From Lysobacter silvisoli (GTDB taxonomy: Bacteria; Pseudomonadota; Gammaproteobacteria; Xanthomonadales; Xanthomonadaceae), in contig NZ_QTSU01000001.1 in assembly GCF_003382365.1 (NCBI RefSeq), positions 2,046,001-2,110,000 of the forward strand: 64,000 bases of DNA. Reading direction: 5' to 3'. How positions within the stretch are numbered: position 1 is the first letter of the stretch; the number at the start of each line of letters is the position of its first letter. The notes under the pieces are model-generated. The model saw only the letters and a program-made list of their open reading frames with translations, had not been told where the DNA came from and made no database searches. A program made the position numbers and the translations under genes. Shown here piece by piece: positions 8,058-17,211 of this stretch.

Positions 8058-9309
8058 GCATCGTCACCCGTTCCGGCACCGGCTTGGTCTTATCGATCTT
8101 GGTCCACACCGGCATGGTGATGAAGAACAGGAAGTAGAACGCGGTGAGCACGCGGCCGACGATGGTCTCGACCGGGTCGGTACCCGGACCGGCGCCGATC
8201 TTGCCCAGCCACACAAAGCTGAAAGCGAACAGCATCAGCAGGCCCTTGGAGAGCATGCCGCGGTAGCGGTAGGACTTGACCTTGGCGCGGTCCAGCCACG
8301 GCACCAGGAACAGGATCGCGATCGCCGCGAACATCACCAGCACGCCGCCGAGCTTGTTCGGCACCACGCGCAACATCGCGTAGTACGGGGTGTAGTACCA
8401 CACCGGCTTGATGTGCTCCGGCGTCACCAGGCGGTTGGCTTCGGTGAAGTTGTCGTGTTCCAGGAACCAGCCGCCGAAGGCCGGGGCGAAGAAGATGATG
8501 AAGGCCGCGATCATCAGCAGGAAGCCCACGCCCACCAGGTCCTTGACCGTGTAGTAGGGGTGGAACGGGATCGCGTCCTTGGGCTTGGTGGCATCCCAAC
8601 GGTTGCCCTTCGGGCCCTTCTTGATGTCCACGCCGTCGGGGTTGTTGGAACCCACCTCGTGCAGCGCGCCCAGGTGCAGCACGACCAGCAGCAGCAGCAC
8701 CAGCGGCAGCGCGATCACGTGCAGGGCGAAGAAGCGGTTGAGGGTGGCGTCGCCGGGCAGGTAGTCGCCCATGATCCACTCGGTCAGGCCGTTGCCGATC
8801 ACCGGGATCGCGCCGAACAGCGAGATGATCACCTTGGCGCCCCAGAACGACATCTGGCCCCAGGGCAGCACGTAGCCCATGAAGGCTTCGGCCATCAGCA
8901 CCAGGTAGATCAGCATGCCCAGGATCCACACCAGCTCGCGCGGCTTCTGGTAGGAGCCGTACAGCAGGCCGCGGAACATGTGCAGGTACACGACGATGAA
9001 GAACAGCGAGGCGCCGGTGCTGTGCATGTAGCGGATCAGCCAGCCCCACTCCACGTCGCGCATGATGTACTCGACCGATGCGAAGGCTTCAGCCGCCGAG
9101 GGCTTGAAGTGCATGGTCAGGAAGATGCCGGTCACGATCTGGTTGACCAGCACCAGCAGCGCCAGCGAACCGAAGTAGTACCAGACGTTGAAATTCTTCG
9201 GCGCGTAGTACTCGGTCATGTGCTTGCGGTAGGCCGGCATCATGCCGGGCGCGCGCGCGGTGACCCAATCGAAGACGTTGTTGGCGGTACGGGTGATGAT
9301 GTTGGACAT
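8050..9309 (-). CDS. petB: Ubiquinol-cytochrome c reductase, cytochrome b subunit
   Basis: Central diheme subunit of the bc1 complex with quinol oxidation and quinone reduction sites. The 419-residue protein has the eight-helix layout. Two pairs of heme histidines are visible in RYMHSTGASLFF/VVYLHMFRG and FFALHVIALPL/VVLHLGALHE. LPWGQMSFWGA marks the Qo region. The usual PEWY of the Qo site reads PVWY here (KPVWYYTPYYAML), a variant I believe is common in beta/gammaproteobacteria. It is 3 bases downstream of petA and overlaps petC. Confidence 0.97.
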   Translation of the reverse strand: MSNIITRTANNVFDWVTARAPGMMPAYRKHMTEYYAPKNFNVWYYFGSLALLVLVNQIVTGIFLTMHFKPSAAEAFASVEYIMRDVEWGWLIRYMHSTGASLFFIVVYLHMFRGLLYGSYQKPRELVWILGMLIYLVLMAEAFMGYVLPWGQMSFWGAKVIISLFGAIPVIGNGLTEWIMGDYLPGDATLNRFFALHVIALPLVLLLLVVLHLGALHEVGSNNPDGVDIKKGPKGNRWDATKPKDAIPFHPYYTVKDLVGVGFLLMIAAFIIFFAPAFGGWFLEHDNFTEANRLVTPEHIKPVWYYTPYYAMLRVVPNKLGGVLVMFAAIAILFLVPWLDRAKVKSYRYRGMLSKGLLMLFAFSFVWLGKIGAGPGTDPVETIVGRVLTAFYFLFFITMPVWTKIDKTKPVPERVTMHD

Positions 9310-9312
9310 GGC

Positions 9313-9927
9313 TTACGCCGCTCCCTTGGCCGGGTCGACGCCGATCACGATGGTGGTGTCGTTCTCGTAGTGGTGCGGCGGCACCAGCAGGTTGGTCGGC
9401 GCGGGCACGCCCTGGAACACGCGGCCGGCCATGTCGAAACGCGACTTGTGGCAGGGGCAGAAGTAGCCGCCCTTCCACTCCGGATCGAACGGCTCGGGGC
9501 GGATCTCGGCCTTCATTTCCGGCGAGCAGCCCAGGTGGGTGCACAGGCCGACCAGGACCGAGATGTCCGGCTTGATCGAGCGCGTTTCGCCCTTGATGTA
9601 GTCCGGCTGCTGGTCCTTGTTCTCGGACTTGGGATCGCGCAGGTGGCTGTCCAGGGTGGGCAGCGCCTGCAGCACGGCCTGGGAGCGCTTGACGATCCAG
9701 ATCGGCTGACCGCGCCATTCCACGATCAGGCGCTGGCCTTCGGCCAGACCGGTGATGTCCTGGGTCACCGGAGCGCCGGCGAGCTTGGCGCGCGCGCTGG
9801 GGTTCCAGGACTTGATGAAGGGCACCGCCGCAAAACCGGCTCCGACTGCACCGACCACTGCCGTGGTCGCCGTCAGGAACCGGCGGCGGCCCGTATTGAT
9901 AGGATCGTTGACCCCTTGGTTGGCCAT
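9313..9927 (-). CDS. petA: Ubiquinol-cytochrome c reductase, Rieske iron-sulfur subunit
   Basis: Carries the [2Fe-2S] cluster that takes electrons from quinol. The 204-residue protein starts at ATG 9927, six codons inside the longest frame. It has a Tat-type signal anchor (GRRRFLTATTAVVG, residues 13-26). The two Rieske boxes are CTHLGC (129-134) and CPCHKS (157-162). First gene of petABC, with 3 bases to petB. The region 9928-10124 upstream holds no gene and probably the promoter; no clear -35/-10 pair was found. Confidence 0.97.
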   Translation of the reverse strand: MANQGVNDPINTGRRRFLTATTAVVGAVGAGFAAVPFIKSWNPSARAKLAGAPVTQDITGLAEGQRLIVEWRGQPIWIVKRSQAVLQALPTLDSHLRDPKSENKDQQPDYIKGETRSIKPDISVLVGLCTHLGCSPEMKAEIRPEPFDPEWKGGYFCPCHKSRFDMAGRVFQGVPAPTNLLVPPHHYENDTTIVIGVDPAKGAA

Positions 9928-10124
9928 CCGGCACTCACTCCGCAAAGCTGTAATTCGAAGTTACGCCGCGCCAACCATGCCACTGGCGACGGCTCGCGGC
10001 TCAAAAGACGGGGAAGTGTAACGGAACCGTGAATGGCCCGACAATCCGCCACCCTTGCGGAACGCGGACCGTGTCCCCATTCCGCGGCGCCCGCCCGCGG
10101 CGGCGGGCCGGCCCGGCGTCCGGG

Positions 10125-11081
10125 TCAGCGCACCACGGCGGTGACGCCGCGATAGCGCTGCGCCAGCACCGCCACGCGCTGCACGTAGCGCTGGGTCTCG
10201 CTGTACGGCGGCACGCCGCGGTACTTGTCCACAGCGCCCTCGCCGGCGTTGTAGCCGGCCGCAGCCAGGGTCAGGTCGCCGTTGAAGCGCTTGAGCAACC
10301 AGGCCAGGTACTGCACGCCGCCCTGGATGTTCTGGCCGGCATCGAACGGGTTGGCCACGCCAAAGCGCCGCGCCGTGGCCGGCATCAGCTGCATCAGGCC
10401 CTGCGCGCCCACGCGCGAGAGCGCATTGGGGTTGTAGGCCGATTCGGCGTGGATGATCGCGCGCACCACCGCTTCCTCGACCCCGTGCTGGCGCGCGGCC
10501 GCGGCGATCTCGTCGCGGTAGGCGTCGGTGTTGAGGCGGATCGAGCCGAAATTGACCCCCGGCCGCGCCGCACAGGCGTAGCAGGTCTCCATGAAGCTGT
10601 AGCGGATGGTCCGCACCGCCGAGGCATTGGCCAGGCCTTGCGGCCGCTTGCTGGTGTAGTGGCGGACGCCGTCCTTGATATAGGAGTAGACCTGTCCCTG
10701 GACCAGGCGCGAGGCCGGCGCGGACGGCGGCGGCGCCACGCTGGCGACGGCCGGCGCCGCAACGGCGGGCGCGGGCGCGGCGGCCGGGGCGGACATGAAG
10801 GTGGCCGGCGGATTGGCGTGGATCGAGGCCGGCGAGCCCGCGACCGGGTTGGCCGGGGTGGCGGCGCCGGACGCGGCCGGTGCGGCCGGCGGCACGTAGG
10901 GCGCCGCGCGGCGGGGGCTGGGGCTGTACTGGCTGACCACGGTGCACTTGGCCCCGGGCACGCGCTTGCTGACGTAGCTGCGGTCGCCGGCGGCGGTCTC
11001 GCAACGGTATAGGGTGCCCGCCACGGCCGGCGCCATGGCCAGCAGGCAGATCGTCCCCAGCAGCAGTGAGCCCCCCCTCAT
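10125..11081 (-). CDS. Secreted lytic transglycosylase (SLT family) with DUF4124-like N-terminus
   Basis: A 318-residue exported protein that probably cleaves peptidoglycan glycan strands. The signal peptide is GGSLLLGTICLLAMAPAVAG. It is followed by a short DUF4124-like segment (TLYRCETAAGDRSYVSKR) and a Pro/Ala-rich linker to about residue 120. The SLT domain at about 190-318 has the catalytic glutamate E213 in IIHAESAYNP, then GLMQLMPATA and AAGYNAGEGAV. The gene is divergent from miaB with 151 bases between starts. It may serve wall turnover or insertion of envelope complexes; no partner is adjacent. Confidence 0.9.
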   Translation of the reverse strand: MRGGSLLLGTICLLAMAPAVAGTLYRCETAAGDRSYVSKRVPGAKCTVVSQYSPSPRRAAPYVPPAAPAASGAATPANPVAGSPASIHANPPATFMSAPAAAPAPAVAAPAVASVAPPPSAPASRLVQGQVYSYIKDGVRHYTSKRPQGLANASAVRTIRYSFMETCYACAARPGVNFGSIRLNTDAYRDEIAAAARQHGVEEAVVRAIIHAESAYNPNALSRVGAQGLMQLMPATARRFGVANPFDAGQNIQGGVQYLAWLLKRFNGDLTLAAAGYNAGEGAVDKYRGVPPYSETQRYVQRVAVLAQRYRGVTAVVR

Positions 11082-11232
11082 GGCGGCGAGTGTCCCCCTT
11101 TCGCGCGGCCCTTGCCAAGTCCTTGATTCGAAAACGTGACGACGGCCCGCGGGCGGCCGCTAGCGGCTAAACTGTCGCCCCTGCTCCACCCCTCCGGCGC
11201 GGATTAACCGCCGCCCTCCCCGGACCTAGGCC

Positions 11233-12642
11233 ATGACCGACCTGCACCCCCTGCCCACGGCGCCCGCCGCCGGCGCCGCCCAGCCCTCGCGGCCGGGCGC
11301 CAAGAAATTGTTCATCGAGACCCACGGTTGCCAGATGAACGAGTACGACTCGGCCAAGATGGCCGACGTGCTCGCCGCCAGCGACGGCCTCGAACTGACC
11401 CAGGACGCGTCCGAAGCCGACGTGATCCTGATCAACACCTGCTCGATCCGCGAAAAGGCGCAGGAGAAGGTGTTCAGCCAGCTCGGCCGCTGGAAGCAGC
11501 ACAAGCAGGGCGAACGCCAGGTCATCATCGGCGTCGGCGGCTGCGTGGCCTCGCAGGAAGGCGCGGCCATCGTCAAGCGCGCGCCCTACGTGGACCTGGT
11601 GTTCGGCCCGCAGACCCTGCACCGTCTGCCCGAGCTGATCCGCGCCAAGCGCGAAACCGGGCAGCCGCAGGTCGACATCAGCTTCCCCGAGATCGAGAAG
11701 TTCGACCGCCTGCCCGAGCCGCGCGCCGAAGGCCCCAGCGCCTTCGTCTCGATCATGGAAGGCTGCTCCAAGTACTGCTCGTTCTGCGTGGTGCCCTACA
11801 CCCGCGGCGAGGAAGTCAGCCGCCCGTTCGAGGACGTGCTGGTGGAAGTGGCGCAGCTGGCCGGCCAGGGCGTGCGCGAGATCAACCTGCTGGGGCAGAA
11901 CGTCAATGCGTATCGCGGCCCTTACGGAGAGGGTGAGATCGCAGATTTGGGTCTGCTGATCCGCACCATCGCCGAAATCGACGGCGTAGACCGCATCCGC
12001 TTCACCACCTCGCATCCGCTGGAGTTCAGCGACTCGCTGGTGGAGGCCTATCGCGACGTGCCGCAGCTGGCCGACTACCTGCACCTGCCGGTGCAGGCGG
12101 GCAGCGACCGCGTGTTGGCGGCGATGAAGCGCGGCTACACCGCGCTGGAGTTCAAGCAGAAGATCCGCAAGCTGCGCGCGGTGCGGCCGAACATCTCGAT
12201 CTCCTCGGACTTCATCGTCGGTTTCCCGGGCGAGACCGAGGCCGACTTCGACAAGACCATGAAGCTGATCGAGGACGTGGGCTTCGACCAGTCGTTCTCC
12301 TTCATCTATTCGCGCCGCCCCGGCACCCCGGCCGCCGACCTGGAAGACAGCGTGTCCAGCGAGGAAAAGCACGCGCGCCTGTCGCGCCTGCAGGCGGCGA
12401 TCAACGCCAACGCGGCCAGGATCTCGCAGGCCATGGTCGGCAGCGTGCAACGCATCCTGGTCGAGGGGCCTTCGCGCAAGAACCCGAACGAGCTCACCGG
12501 CAAGACCGAGAACATGCGTTCGGTGAACTTCCCCGCGCCGCCGCGCCTGGTCGGCCAGTTCGTCGACGTGGTCATCACCGAAGCCCTGTCCAACTCGCTG
12601 CGCGGCCGGGTGCTGACCGGCCAGGACCAGGACGCGGCTTAA
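11233..12642 (+). CDS. miaB: tRNA-2-methylthio-N6-dimethylallyladenosine synthase
   Basis: Radical SAM methylthiotransferase that converts i6A37 to ms2i6A37 in tRNA. The 469-residue protein has the UPF0004 cysteines C33, C70 and C104 for one [4Fe-4S] cluster. The radical SAM motif CSKYCSFC is at C178/C182/C185. A C-terminal TRAM region begins near [10 protein letters not shown]. About 20 extra Ala/Pro residues precede the first domain. In many gammaproteobacteria miaB lies next to phoH-ybeY; here those genes are 9.3 kb downstream on the same strand. Confidence 0.97.
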   Translation: MTDLHPLPTAPAAGAAQPSRPGAKKLFIETHGCQMNEYDSAKMADVLAASDGLELTQDASEADVILINTCSIREKAQEKVFSQLGRWKQHKQGERQVIIGVGGCVASQEGAAIVKRAPYVDLVFGPQTLHRLPELIRAKRETGQPQVDISFPEIEKFDRLPEPRAEGPSAFVSIMEGCSKYCSFCVVPYTRGEEVSRPFEDVLVEVAQLAGQGVREINLLGQNVNAYRGPYGEGEIADLGLLIRTIAEIDGVDRIRFTTSHPLEFSDSLVEAYRDVPQLADYLHLPVQAGSDRVLAAMKRGYTALEFKQKIRKLRAVRPNISISSDFIVGFPGETEADFDKTMKLIEDVGFDQSFSFIYSRRPGTPAADLEDSVSSEEKHARLSRLQAAINANAARISQAMVGSVQRILVEGPSRKNPNELTGKTENMRSVNFPAPPRLVGQFVDVVITEALSNSLRGRVLTGQDQDAA

Positions 12643-12656
12643 ACACGGAGCTCCGC

Positions 12657-13154
12657 ATGGATCGCGACTTCCACATCCGCGAAATCGGCCCGGACGAGTT
12701 CGACCGGGTCTGGCCGATCTTCCACGAAGTGCTGGCGCGCGGGGAAAGCTACAACTACCCCGCCGAGCTGTCGCTGGAACGTGCGCGCGAGATGTGGACC
12801 GCGCCGCCCTACCGCTGCTTCATCGCCGAGGGCGACGACGGCGACATCCTGGGCTGCTACAAGCTCGGCCCCAACTACGCCGGCCGCGGCGACCACATCG
12901 CCAACGGCAGCTACATGGTGGCCGAACGCTACTGGGGCCAGGGCGTGGGTTCGGCGCTGTGCGAGCACTCGCTGGCGCAGGCGCGCCAGGCCGGCTTTGC
13001 CGCCATGCAGTTCAACTACGTGGTCAGCAGCAACGCGGCCGCGGTGCATCTGTGGCTCAAGCACGGCTTCCAGATCGTCGGCCAGATTCCCGGCGCGTTC
13101 CGCCACGTGCAGCTGGGCCTGGTGGATGTGTACGTGATGCACCGCCTGCTGTAA
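12657..13154 (+). CDS. GNAT family N-acetyltransferase
   Basis: A 165-residue acetyltransferase of the GNAT fold. The acetyl-CoA binding region reads GSYMVAERYWGQGVGSALCEHSL at about residues 84-106, with the (Q/R)GxG(A/S) element QGVGSA. The following segment (NYVVSSNAAAVHLWLKHGF) is the usual family helix-strand. The substrate cannot be inferred. It starts 14 bases after the miaB stop, so it is probably cotranscribed with miaB. Confidence 0.9.
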   Translation: MDRDFHIREIGPDEFDRVWPIFHEVLARGESYNYPAELSLERAREMWTAPPYRCFIAEGDDGDILGCYKLGPNYAGRGDHIANGSYMVAERYWGQGVGSALCEHSLAQARQAGFAAMQFNYVVSSNAAAVHLWLKHGFQIVGQIPGAFRHVQLGLVDVYVMHRLL

Positions 13155-13335
13155 GCGCGCTTCCGATCCCTTCCCCGACGCGAACGCCGCCCGCCGGTAT
13201 CCGCCGGGTGAACCGGGCCTGTCCGTCCAGTTAACTAAAAATAAACAATCTGCCGGGGCCAGGCATGCTGCAGCGTGCGCGGGTGCTAGAACACGCTCAC
13301 CCCACGCCCCTCCGCCGGTTTAAGGAAGAAGCGCC

Positions 13336-13809
13336 ATGAGCAAGCACACGCTGCTGTCGATCGGACTGTGGCTGGCCCTCGCCTCCGGCTCCGCCTGGGC
13401 GGCCACCGGTACGGTGGTGCAATACCCCAACGGCACTTGGGGCTGCGTGGACCAGCACGGCAATCCGATTCCGGCCGGCGCCAACGGACGCTGGGAAGGC
13501 AAGCCGGTCGTGGGCACGCCCTGCAGCCCGGCCCGGTTCGTCGTCGCCGACGGCATCGAACCCCCCGCCGGCGCGACCGGCCGCCCCGTGCGCGCGCAAG
13601 CCGATGCGGACATTCGCGCCGCCGCTACCGGTCAGACCGCGCAGGCGCAGCCGCAAGCCGGCGCCGAGCGCATGGGCGCGCGCGCTCAGGAGTATGCCGG
13701 CGCGTCGTTCGACGCCAAGGGCGTCAGCGGCCCGATCGCCGAGCCGGCGGCCAAGAGCATCAGCGAAAAAGGCTTGAACGACGCCGTCAAATCGCATCGC
13801 GGCCGCTGA
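13336..13809 (+). CDS. Small secreted protein of unknown function
   Basis: A 157-residue protein with a signal peptide (MSKHTLLSIGLWLALASGSAWA). The mature N-terminus has a repeated aromatic/glycine pattern and two cysteines (YPNGTWGCVD, VVGTPCSPARF) that could form one disulfide. The second half is Ala/Gln-rich and probably disordered. A good ribosome-binding site, AAGGAAGAAG, precedes the ATG. The upstream stretch TTAACTAAAAATAAACAAT (about 13233-13251) is unusually AT-rich and may hold the promoter. No known family recognised. Confidence 0.7.
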   Translation: MSKHTLLSIGLWLALASGSAWAATGTVVQYPNGTWGCVDQHGNPIPAGANGRWEGKPVVGTPCSPARFVVADGIEPPAGATGRPVRAQADADIRAAATGQTAQAQPQAGAERMGARAQEYAGASFDAKGVSGPIAEPAAKSISEKGLNDAVKSHRGR

Positions 13810-13817
13810 CCGCGCAA

Positions 13818-13843
13818 GCGGACGCTGCATAGGCGGCGTCCGC
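13818..13843. terminator. Stem-loop between converging genes
   Basis: GCGGACGC (13818-13825) pairs with GCGTCCGC (13836-13843) over a 10-base loop. It lies between the 3' ends of the small secreted protein and the DUF1501 gene, so it could serve both. There is no U-tract, so this is a structural guess. Confidence 0.4.
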
Positions 13844-13873
13844 CCGCGTTGCGGCTATCGCTGCGCCGCCGCG

Positions 13874-15265
13874 CTAGGCCATGAAACCCAGGTTGCGCGT
13901 GGCGAAGTTGCCCAGGTTGGGGAAGATCAGGTTCAGTTCCGAATCGCCCACGCCGAACCAGCGCGCCAGCGTGGCCGCGTACTGGTCCACCGAGGTGGTC
14001 GGAATGATCTGGCCCCAGCCCGCGTCGTCCGGGCCGTCGTTCTGCAGCGTGGGCATGGTGCCGTAGTAGCGCCCGCCGCGGACCGCGCCGCCGACGACCA
14101 GGTGGTGGCTGCCCCAACCGTGGTCGGAGCCGTCGCCGTTGGACGACAAGGTGCGGCCGAAATCCGAGGCGGTGAACGCGGTGACGCTGTCGGCCAGGCC
14201 CAGTTCCGTGGTGGCCTGGTGGAAGGCGGTCATGGCCTGCGACAGCTGCGACAGCAGCACCGGCTGCTCGGCCAGCAGGCGGTCGTGGTGGTCGTAACCG
14301 CCGGCCGAGACGAAGTACACCTGCCGCTTGAGCCCGAGCACGCCGCGCACCTTGATCAGCCGCGCGACCATCTTCAACTGACGGCCCAGTTCGTTGTTCG
14401 GGAACGGCGTGGCCAGCGGCGCCGAGGATTCCAGCGCGGTGGAGACGGCGTCGGCATTCTCGCGCGCGCGCCGGAACGCGTCGGCGTAGCTGCGCTCGAA
14501 GGCGTGCGACTGGCTGCCCTGCTGCATCAGCGCCAGCATCCGCCGCCGGGTCTCGCCGTCCCATTCGAAATAACTGAAGGTGCGCGGGCCTTCGTTGCCG
14601 ATCACGTACTGATTGCCGTTCTGGCCGCGGTGCAACAGGCTTTCGAAGTTCAGCGCGATGTTCATCGGAATGAACGCACCGGGATTGGCGTCGTGCAGCA
14701 GGTCGGCGATGCGCCCGCCCCAGCCCAGGCCGTTGCCGTCCACGCGCGAGATCTGCCAATAGGCCTGCTGGTCGTTGTGCGAGAACAGCTGCGGCGGCAC
14801 CTCGGCGCCGCCGGCGCGGTATTGCGCGCGCGTGACCGGCCGGATCAGGGTGCCGACGTTGCCCAGCACGGCCGCGCGGCCGTTGTTGAACAGCCCCTGC
14901 AGGCCGCTCATGCCGATGCTGTCGTTGTCGGAGGTGCAGGCCTGCAGGCCGTAGTCGGCGCCGTCGGAGGCGCCGCCGCCGGCTTGCGGCGTCAGCGCCA
15001 GCAGCTTCGTGCGCGGCACGGCCAGGGTCGCGCGCGCGCTGGCGTAGCGGCCGTAGTGCGGGTCGCTGCGCGGGATCACCATGTTCAGGCCGTCGTTGCC
15101 GCCGAACAGGAACACGCAGACCAAGGCCTTGTAGTCGTTGAAGGCGTTGGGGCCGTAGCTGCGGGTGGCCGCTTCGAGCAGGCCCAGGTTGCCGCGTGCC
15201 GAATACAGGCCGGCGCCGCCCAGGGCCGCCGCGATGGCGCTGCTGAGAAATTGCCGACGCTTCAT
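13874..15265 (-). CDS. DUF1501 family exported protein
   Basis: A 463-residue protein with a Tat-like signal (MKRRQFLSSAIAAALGGAG) and DUF1501 hallmarks: VCVFLFGGNDGLNMVIPR near the N-terminus, NDQQAYWQ, and TASDFGRTLSSNGDGSDHGWG with GGAVRGG near the C-terminus. The fold is related to alkaline phosphatases/sulfatases, but the function is unknown. It overlaps the DUF1800 gene by an ATGA, and the two families are commonly encoded together, which suggests one exported complex or pathway. Confidence 0.9.
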   Translation of the reverse strand: MKRRQFLSSAIAAALGGAGLYSARGNLGLLEAATRSYGPNAFNDYKALVCVFLFGGNDGLNMVIPRSDPHYGRYASARATLAVPRTKLLALTPQAGGGASDGADYGLQACTSDNDSIGMSGLQGLFNNGRAAVLGNVGTLIRPVTRAQYRAGGAEVPPQLFSHNDQQAYWQISRVDGNGLGWGGRIADLLHDANPGAFIPMNIALNFESLLHRGQNGNQYVIGNEGPRTFSYFEWDGETRRRMLALMQQGSQSHAFERSYADAFRRARENADAVSTALESSAPLATPFPNNELGRQLKMVARLIKVRGVLGLKRQVYFVSAGGYDHHDRLLAEQPVLLSQLSQAMTAFHQATTELGLADSVTAFTASDFGRTLSSNGDGSDHGWGSHHLVVGGAVRGGRYYGTMPTLQNDGPDDAGWGQIIPTTSVDQYAATLARWFGVGDSELNLIFPNLGNFATRNLGFMA

Positions 15266-17067
15266 TTCTGCACCACGTATTCAGGCGAATTGACGATGAG
15301 GTAGAGCATTTCCTGCACCCGCACCCGGCGATCTTCCTCGGTGGCGGCCGGCATCTCGTTCAGGCGCGCCAGCAGTTCGCTGCGCATGCGCGTGGACATC
15401 TGCCCGGACAGGAACAGGACGTTGTAGCGGTTGATCAGGTCGGTGGGCCGGGTCGCGAACGGCATCTCGGCGCTGAGGTCGACCGAGATCTCGTGCTCGC
15501 TCAAATCCGGCGCGCCCAGCCAGACCTCGTAGATCTTGTTGCCCAGGTAGCCTTCGGTGCTGGGCAGCATGAAGTCGGTGGCCAGCTGCATTTCCGGCGC
15601 GACCAGACCCAGCTGGGTGGGCTCGCCGATCGGCGAATAGGTCGGGCTGAAGAAGTTGAACACCGATGGCGCCGACTGCGGCGCCTGGCCCATGCCGTAG
15701 CCGATAGTCCAGAACTCGTCCATGAAGCCCGAGCGCGAACGCGCCTTCATCGCGCGCCACAGGTGGGTCAGGCGCAGCAACGGCTCGCGCACCTTGCCGA
15801 AATGGCTGGGGCGGTAGGCCGCATCGCGCGCTTCCGGATCGAGCAGGATCGCCTTGATCACCGCCTTCATGTCGCCGCGCACGCCCTGGCCGTTGTTGTC
15901 GAAACGCGCGGCCACGCGCGCCACGTAGGACGGGCTGGGATTGCTGGTGACCAGGCGCTGGATCAGCTGCTTGCCGATGAAGGGGCCGACATTGGGGTGG
16001 TTGAAGATGTTGTCCAGCGCCGCGTCCAGGTCGGCCGGCCCGGTGCCGCCGGCCGGCAGCACGCCGCCGGCCAGGCTCACGCCGGGGTACACCAGCAGTT
16101 GCTTGGACTGGGCCGAGGCGTAGTAGGCCGCATGGTTCTGCATCGGCCGGGTCCAGGCCGGCGCGTCGGAGTCGTAGTAGTAGCACTCGAACTCGCGGCA
16201 GCCGTCGAAGGTCCAGCCGGTGAACACGTGGGCGAAGCCCTTCACCGTTTCCTGACCGTAGGTCGGGATCGGACGGCCGTTGCCGTCCAGCATCGGCGTG
16301 CCGTCGGGGTTCAGACGCACCAGGCCCACGCTGAACAACTGCATGATCTCGCGCGCGTAGTTCTCGTCCGGACGGATGTTGCGCGCGGCGTCGGGCTTCT
16401 GGTTCTGCATCATCGACAGGAACAGGCCCATCGTCGGGTGCAGGGTCACCTTCTTCAGCAGGTCGCGGTAGTTGCCGAAGGCGCCGCGCGCCAGGGTGTC
16501 GTAGTAGTCGGTGACGCCGTGCGGGGCGTTGCCGAGCAGGTCGGAGTTGGCGTCGGAGATCACCAGGATTTCGCTGAGCGCGAAGGCCACGCGCTGGCGC
16601 AGTTGGTCGCGGTGCTGCAGCTGCGGATCGAACGGATCCCGGCCGCCGAGCGCGTGCACGAACCAGGCATCCAGGCGCCAGTCGCGGCGCACGTCCTGGC
16701 CGGTGGCCGCGCTGGCCGCGGTGAGGAAGCGCAGCTGCGAGGACACCGGGAACGACACCTGTTCGTCGATCCAGCCTTCGTAGCCCAGCTGCTGGACGCG
16801 GGTGATGTCGTCCCAGGTCGGGCCGAAGGTGCCCTGGGCCAGGAAATGCGCGGCCGCCGCGTCTTCGATCAACAACTGCGCCGGCATCGGGCCGGACTTG
16901 GACGGAGGCGGTTTGCTCGCGCTGGCCGCCGCGCCGGACGCGGTCGGCGGCGGCGTCGGCAGTCGCAGCCAACGCTGCGGCAGCAATACCACGCCCAGTA
17001 CCAGCAGCAGCAACCACAGGCGCGGCTTGACGCTCGCCCATGCCATGCGCAACGCCGTCCCCTTCAT
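15262..17067 (-). CDS. DUF1800 family exported protein
   Basis: A 601-residue protein with one N-terminal hydrophobic segment (LWLLLLVLGVVLLP), probably a signal or anchor. A Pro/Ser/Ala linker follows. The DUF1800 core starts at about residue 68 (AAHFLAQGTFGPTWDDI) and contains VTDYYDTLARGAFGNYRDLLKKVT, ENYAREIMQLFSVGL and HPNVGPFIGKQLIQRLV. The biochemical role is unknown. It is the upstream partner of DUF1501 (4-base overlap). Its own upstream neighbour is the ABC permease end, 144 bases away. Confidence 0.9.
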   Translation of the reverse strand: MKGTALRMAWASVKPRLWLLLLVLGVVLLPQRWLRLPTPPPTASGAAASASKPPPSKSGPMPAQLLIEDAAAAHFLAQGTFGPTWDDITRVQQLGYEGWIDEQVSFPVSSQLRFLTAASAATGQDVRRDWRLDAWFVHALGGRDPFDPQLQHRDQLRQRVAFALSEILVISDANSDLLGNAPHGVTDYYDTLARGAFGNYRDLLKKVTLHPTMGLFLSMMQNQKPDAARNIRPDENYAREIMQLFSVGLVRLNPDGTPMLDGNGRPIPTYGQETVKGFAHVFTGWTFDGCREFECYYYDSDAPAWTRPMQNHAAYYASAQSKQLLVYPGVSLAGGVLPAGGTGPADLDAALDNIFNHPNVGPFIGKQLIQRLVTSNPSPSYVARVAARFDNNGQGVRGDMKAVIKAILLDPEARDAAYRPSHFGKVREPLLRLTHLWRAMKARSRSGFMDEFWTIGYGMGQAPQSAPSVFNFFSPTYSPIGEPTQLGLVAPEMQLATDFMLPSTEGYLGNKIYEVWLGAPDLSEHEISVDLSAEMPFATRPTDLINRYNVLFLSGQMSTRMRSELLARLNEMPAATEEDRRVRVQEMLYLIVNSPEYVVQK

Positions 17068-17211
17068 ACCGCCCCCTGTTCATCCGTGGGACGGGATGCT
17101 AGCGCGCGCGCTTCATACGATTCTTGATAGGCCGCACAGTAATCGATAGTGCGGGCGACGGACTCGTATTGACATACGCAGCCGGATCGAAGACCGGATT
17201 GCTCCGGGCTT

